From: Coenobita brevimanus
Taxonomy: Eukaryota; Arthropoda; Malacostraca; Decapoda; Coenobitidae
Reading direction: 5' to 3'
Assembly (NCBI GenBank): GCA_032717465.1
Contig: CM064671.1
Coordinates: 59,754,359 to 59,818,358, forward strand
Length of the DNA: 64,000 nucleotides
In this document: one piece after another, positions 59,202-64,000 of the stretch
Layout of the letters: the number at the start of each line of letters is the position of its first letter
Position numbering within the stretch: the stretch's first letter is position 1
Made by a program: the position numbers and the translations under genes
Notes under the pieces: model-generated
Seen by the model: only the letters and a program-made list of their open reading frames with translations
Told to the model about the DNA's origin: nothing
Database searches by the model: none

Positions 59202-59341
59202 ATTCCGTGCATATATCCAAGTGCCGTTCCCCGAGTCCCTGCAGTCCAGGTACAGTCGGGGAAAGTTCCGCATTACCCACCTATCGAAGCACTGGTGTGA
59301 GACGGGTGAATGTGAAGCAGCAGCCAGACCTCACATGTCTG
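59202..59341 (+). other. Exon-like segment of unknown function, copy 1
   Basis: It is bounded by a good acceptor (TTCTTTTCTTGTCTCAG) and a possible donor (ATGTCTG|GTAACTGTGAG). It reads FRAYIQVPFPESLQSRYSRG, then KFRITHLSKHWCETGECEAA and ARPHMS. A related segment lies inverted at 61,194-61,320. I do not recognise the protein; it could be a real exon or part of a dispersed repeat. Confidence 0.35.
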
Positions 59342-59502
59342 GTAACTGTGAGTGTGAAGGAGGGGGAGGCGGGGGACTGGGGGCAGAGGAGGGTTTAGTA
59401 ATAGGTTGGGAATCACGTGTAGGTGTCCAATGTATGATTTGGACGGTATGTTTGAGTTAATTTAGTAAGGATGGATGACAATACAGTATGATGCTAGCAT
59501 TT

Positions 59503-59845
59503 GTGGGGGAAGCGGTGCCTCAATCGGTAGAGAGGTGGCCTGCAGTCCTGCCGGACCCAGATTCAAATCCCCGCTGGGGCAGGGAACAGTTTAAGTATTT
59601 GAAGTTCATGAAAAGCAGACTTTACTGATCTACCAGAAGACCCGCCGACATGTAAAAATACCACCGCTAATACCAACACACCAGTCCTGTATGAGACAGC
59701 CCTAGCATGTATTCAATATGGACGGTGGGTGATAGCGCCAAAGTGGTGGCATGTAGAGGTGTATGGAATGTAGGAGGACTACTGGGCCTTGGGAGCAGGC
59801 TGTGAAGCCTATGCCCAGAGTCGAGCACATAAATAATGAAAAAAA
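59503..59845 (+). mobile_element. tRNA-derived SINE, full-length copy
   Basis: The head resembles a tRNA gene: GGTGCCTCAATCGGTAGAG (box-A-like) and CAGATTCAAATCCCCG (box-B-like), followed by a body with GACTTTACTGATCTACCAGA. The tail is CACCAGTCCTGTATGAGACA ... GAGTCGAGCACATAAA, ending A-rich. Partial copies lie at 14,806-15,000, 62,255-62,372 and 62,855-63,051. Confidence 0.88.
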
Positions 59846-60049
59846 TAAATTATGAAAAAAGTACGTAAATGTCTGTACTGTACAGTTAGTGCTGTCAGGA
59901 GAGTTATGGAAGTTTGCTGGGTTCGGACAGAGGTTTGAATGCTTTCACTGATGTCATTTAATATAAGACGTATCCCCAGGAGATAGTCATAATCATATAC
60001 TGTAACATAATTTTATATTTTGTGTTGACTCAAAAACAAAACCACAATA

Positions 60050-60751
<702 letters not shown>

Positions 60752-60820
<69 letters not shown>
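60752..60820. repeat. (TA)n microsatellite
   Basis: Uninterrupted TA dinucleotides. Confidence 0.97.
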
Positions 60821-60825
<5 letters not shown>

Positions 60826-61193
60826 GTAAATTCGTATAAGTTTGTTTATTTATCCTCTGTCGTCCCTTTGTAAACATCCGCCTGCAAACATTTTCAGTGT
60901 TATTCTGGTAATTATTCATCTCGAACTTCGTCAAGGATAGTGTGCAATAATAATACTAAACAAAAAAATAATAGTTATATGAGCGATTAACAGGTTTTTC
61001 GTTTTTCTATAGACAGAATGACATGGGGAGTCCTAATTATAAGATCAGTCTCTGTAACTAACGTACCTATCGAACATTACAAAACGAAGCCAAAGAAGCA
61101 TACCTTTGACAGTAAACATATATTGATATTGTGACATGAGCAACTCTCCAAACCCTCCCACCCCCGGCCACCCTCCCTCCCACTCACAGTTAC

Positions 61194-61320
61194 CAGACAT
61201 GTGGGGTCTGGCTGCTGCTTCGAGACTATTCGCCGACCACCAATGCTCCGAACAGTGGGTAATGCCGAACTTGCCCTGACTGTACGTGCCACACGCCTTC
61301 ACATATAAATAGTTTGGCTC
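61194..61320 (-). other. Exon-like segment of unknown function, copy 2 (inverted)
   Basis: On the minus strand it reads KACGTYSQGKFGITHCSEHW then WSANSLEAAARPHMS and reaches the same ATGTCTG|GTAACTGTGAG junction as copy 1. All three frames are partly conserved between the copies, so DNA-level duplication rather than protein constraint may explain the similarity. Confidence 0.35.
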
Positions 61321-61329
61321 TAAAACTTA

Positions 61330-62250
61330 CTGTACAAACATTTTCCGTATTGAGAAATTCATTCCTGACTGGTGTTTTTATCATCTCTCTTTCTGTCTGG
61401 TGTAAAATCAGTAAAGTGTATTTCAAGAAAACAAATTCACGTCATTTCAGACAGCAGACGACTTCTCTAACGACTTGGCAATGGTTCTAAATTTTCTGCT
61501 CCCCCTAATCTTGATTTCTCCCTTGTTCCTTTTCTCCTAACAGTATGATTATTGCGGACCAGGATTCATATTAGACTGTTGCTGATCAAGTTTTAGTAAT
61601 CTAGGGAAAGACATGGAATCAGCAAAAACCTATTGTTAGCAAAGTCGTTACTCCAGCCACAGCTCGCACCGACTGAGTACAAACCAGTGTCTCTCATGCC
61701 GCTGGTGAGGTTGAAGGTGCTTTTTGTGCTGATGAGGTTTGTGTTGTGTGGTTTTCTCAGCGCGGACTTTGAATGGAAAGCTGTTGTTGAGTTCCCTCCC
61801 CGGGAGTGCTAAGGGAGACTAACTATAATTGCTTCGTTTTCGTGTGAAGGAACTAGGCCACTCCCTCAAATCGAATACTAAGACGTGGTTCCATGAAACT
61901 TAGTGAGTCTTAGATATGAGATAGGAATCAATCTCCTTGTTTACAAGTCAGATCAGATTTTCAGTCTGGCTACACTTGGCCATCAACAGAGCTGACAGGG
62001 GTTACGAATTTTTCCCACGTTAAAGTTAATGAAGTTTACCTGGTTTTGGACCTTATATTCAAGGCATTTCCAGGGACGATGGTGCCTGCTCAATCCCTGC
62101 ACGAATGTTTCATACACATACGCAACAACAGTACGTACTGATTTGCTCATATCTGGCAATAGTTTACTTGAACTAAATATATTATCAGACATTTTTTATC
62201 CGGTTTATTATCCTCACTTGCGAACATCTCATTTCATTTTTTTCAAATAT
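61330..62250. other. No recognised gene
   Basis: AT-rich single-copy-looking sequence. I see no coding motif, inverted repeat or tandem repeat that I can support. Confidence 0.4.
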
Positions 62251-62254
62251 GTGT

Positions 62255-62372
62255 CCGACTCTGGGCAAAGGCTTCAGGGCCTATTTCTTGGGGGCAGTGG
62301 CCTATCCCAAGATCCAGTAGTCCTCCTACACCTCCACATGTCACCACTTCGGTGCTAACACGCACCGTGCAT
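62255..62372 (-). mobile_element. SINE tail fragment (split copy)
   Basis: The minus strand matches the tail of the SINE at 59,503: GTGTTAGCACCGAAGTGGTG, ACATGTGGAGGTG, AGGAGGACTACTGG, then CAGAGTCGGACACATA. Its 5' part is found at 62,855-63,051 on the same strand. Confidence 0.75.
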
Positions 62373-62404
62373 ATTGAACTGAATCTAATATAGTATAGCA
62401 CTAG

Positions 62405-62407
<3 letters not shown>

Positions 62408-62470
<63 letters not shown>
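62408..62470. repeat. (GT)n microsatellite
   Basis: GT dinucleotide run between the two halves of a SINE copy. Confidence 0.97.
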
Positions 62471-62471
<1 letters not shown>

Positions 62472-62854
62472 TTTTGGCCAGCCGAAACTACACATTCAAA
62501 TCGCACCAAAATTGGCACAGAAATCGCAAAAAATTCGGTGATGTGAAAAAACTTGGTCCCATCACGATTGAAAAACTTTTGCTATATTTAATGAGTGATC
62601 ACATATTGACCAAAAAACGCTGCTCCTGGCGCCCGGCATAGGATCTCCGTAGAATTTTTTGCCCACAGCTACAGCTAAAGTATTTCTGACTTGCGTTCGG
62701 ACAACTTGGGTTCCATTCCCGAAGCTGCAGATAACACTATCGATTGGTTAGCTGCATACAATCCAAGTGACAACGTTACACTAGAACAGCATGTAAATGC
62801 GAGAGCCCTCCTTAGGAGAAAGTGCGAGGGGCCCAAAGGGCTCACGAGCACTTG

Positions 62855-63051
62855 CACATACTAGGGCTGTCTCATACAGGACTGGTGTACTGGTATAAGC
62901 GAGGTTATTTTTACGACATGTCGGCAGGTCTTCTGGTAGATCAGGAAAGTCTGCTTTTTATGAAAACTGTTCCCTGGCCCAGCCGGAATTCGAACCTGGG
63001 TCCATCAGGACTGCAGGCCGCCTCTCTACCGATTCAGCCACCGCCTCCCCC
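62855..63051 (-). mobile_element. SINE head fragment (split copy)
   Basis: On the minus strand: GGAGGCGGTGGCTGAATCGG (box-A-like), GACCCAGGTTCGAATTCC (box B close to consensus), GACTTTCCTGATCTACCAGA, and on to CACCAGTCCTGTATGAGACA. It breaks off after the CCCTAG block where the tail should follow. Confidence 0.85.
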
Positions 63052-63059
63052 TGAATAAG

Positions 63060-63575
63060 TAACACTGAAATGACTTGATAATGTGAATATTAGTGCCTTT
63101 ATATCCACTTTAAAAATGTATCTGGATGACAATATTAGGCCACTTTTGAGAGTATGTGGAAGTCCCACCAAATGCAATCGCCATTGAAACATTGTGTGAC
63201 AATATTATCGGTTGCTTCCTAAAATCAATTTGGTCCCGCTTATATTACATTATATACGATAAAAGTTTCAGTATTCCTCTGCGTAGAGTAGATGAAGTAT
63301 GCAGGCTATTGTACTTCAGCAAATATCTTTCGTGACATGAGATTTCGACAGTCCGTGGAATAAATCTTTTGTGTGTGCAGTGGATATCGAATGCCATAAC
63401 CGTAAAACTAGCTTAACCTTGCTGATAGTGGGTTAGCTGGATGTTTGTAGTGTAAGAGGAAATGCATTTGATGAAACGCCTTTTACGCACACAGTAACTC
63501 TGAATATATTTACACAAGCCACAGTGTATCACTGAATTCAGAGGAAGCATGATTGTGAGGGATTTAGCCTGTCAT
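63060..63575. other. No recognised gene
   Basis: AT-rich sequence with no supportable feature. Confidence 0.4.
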
Positions 63576-63577
63576 AG

Positions 63578-63579
<2 letters not shown>

Positions 63580-63640
<61 letters not shown>
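63580..63640. repeat. (GT)n microsatellite
   Basis: GT dinucleotide run. The remainder to 64,000 shows nothing recognisable. Confidence 0.95.
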
Positions 63641-63641
<1 letters not shown>

Positions 63642-64000
63642 AAATGAGTATAGAAGAAGGTCCAAATGTTTCGACCCAAAAGGTACAGTATTATCCACAA
63701 AAATATTTATGAAAGTATGGAGGTAAATTCATATTATTACAGTGCTCTTGTTATTAATTTCTCTTCCCTTCCTTTATTTTCTAAAAATTTCAAGTATATA
63801 ATAAAATAAAAATATCTCCTTTTGGGGGGAAGATGAGAAGTTGGCCTGTAATAAGGACTGCCAGTCAAAACCATTGGTCATAATCTGTTTATGATTCGTA
63901 TTCTGCATAATCTTTAGAATCTGTGGAAGAGGAACGATAATAACAGAGGAAATAGCAACCAAGTAAGGAGTCTGATAGTGGATTTCAAAGTTCCATTTCC

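Overview
This window is a repeat-rich piece of an arthropod nuclear genome, most probably from a decapod crustacean. That assignment is inference. It rests on long (TA)n, (GT)n and (CT)n microsatellites, on non-LTR retrotransposons with RTE-like and jockey/I-like proteins, and on a chemosensory-type ionotropic receptor with small exons in long transposon-filled introns. No bacterial or plasmid features are present.

The one clear host gene is an ionotropic receptor (IR) on the minus strand, from about 30,695 (N-terminal side) down to 5,131 (stop). Eleven coding exons can be placed by splice sites. Joined, they give 1,959 nt, exactly 653 codons including the stop, with every exon phase matching and no internal stop. 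The exons encode, in order, a divergent N-terminal domain, ligand-binding lobe S1, membrane helix M1, the pore loop, M3, lobe S2 and M4. One intron uses GC-AG ends. The introns carry most of the mobile DNA between 5 and 30 kb: a TSD-flanked hAT element, piggyBac-like MITEs, LINE fragments, a decayed RTE-like LINE, a foldback element, minisatellites, and (in intron 2) a frameshifted, nearly full-length copy of an uncharacterised metazoan multicopy gene family (24.2-28.6 kb).

Left edge (0-5 kb): a piggyBac-type MITE (495-1253), a 5'-truncated RTE-like LINE with one premature stop (1342-3002), several SINE-like repeats and long TA tracts, and a hAT-type MITE (4365-4673).

Right of the receptor (31-41 kb): degenerate tandem repeats, two copies of a 200-bp palindromic MITE, a SINE with an 18-bp target duplication, a hAT element with its target duplication, an ORF with a helix-turn-helix domain (35,599-36,081), and a nested piggyBac. 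In that nest a 3.05-kb element, with a transposase gene broken by a single stop, sits at a TTAA inside a copy of the same MITE that is intact at 495-1253. That copy serves as a paralogous empty site.

41-49 kb is mostly simple repeats and dispersed repeats. 49.1-59.1 kb holds one nearly full-length but decayed LINE (CCHC ORF1, endonuclease, reverse transcriptase, RNase H). It is interrupted twice: by a 1.8-kb insertion of uncertain origin and by a second, poly(A)-tailed LINE that landed just before the first element's YVDD motif. 59-64 kb contains a tRNA-derived SINE family, an inverted pair of exon-like segments of unknown function, and compound microsatellites.
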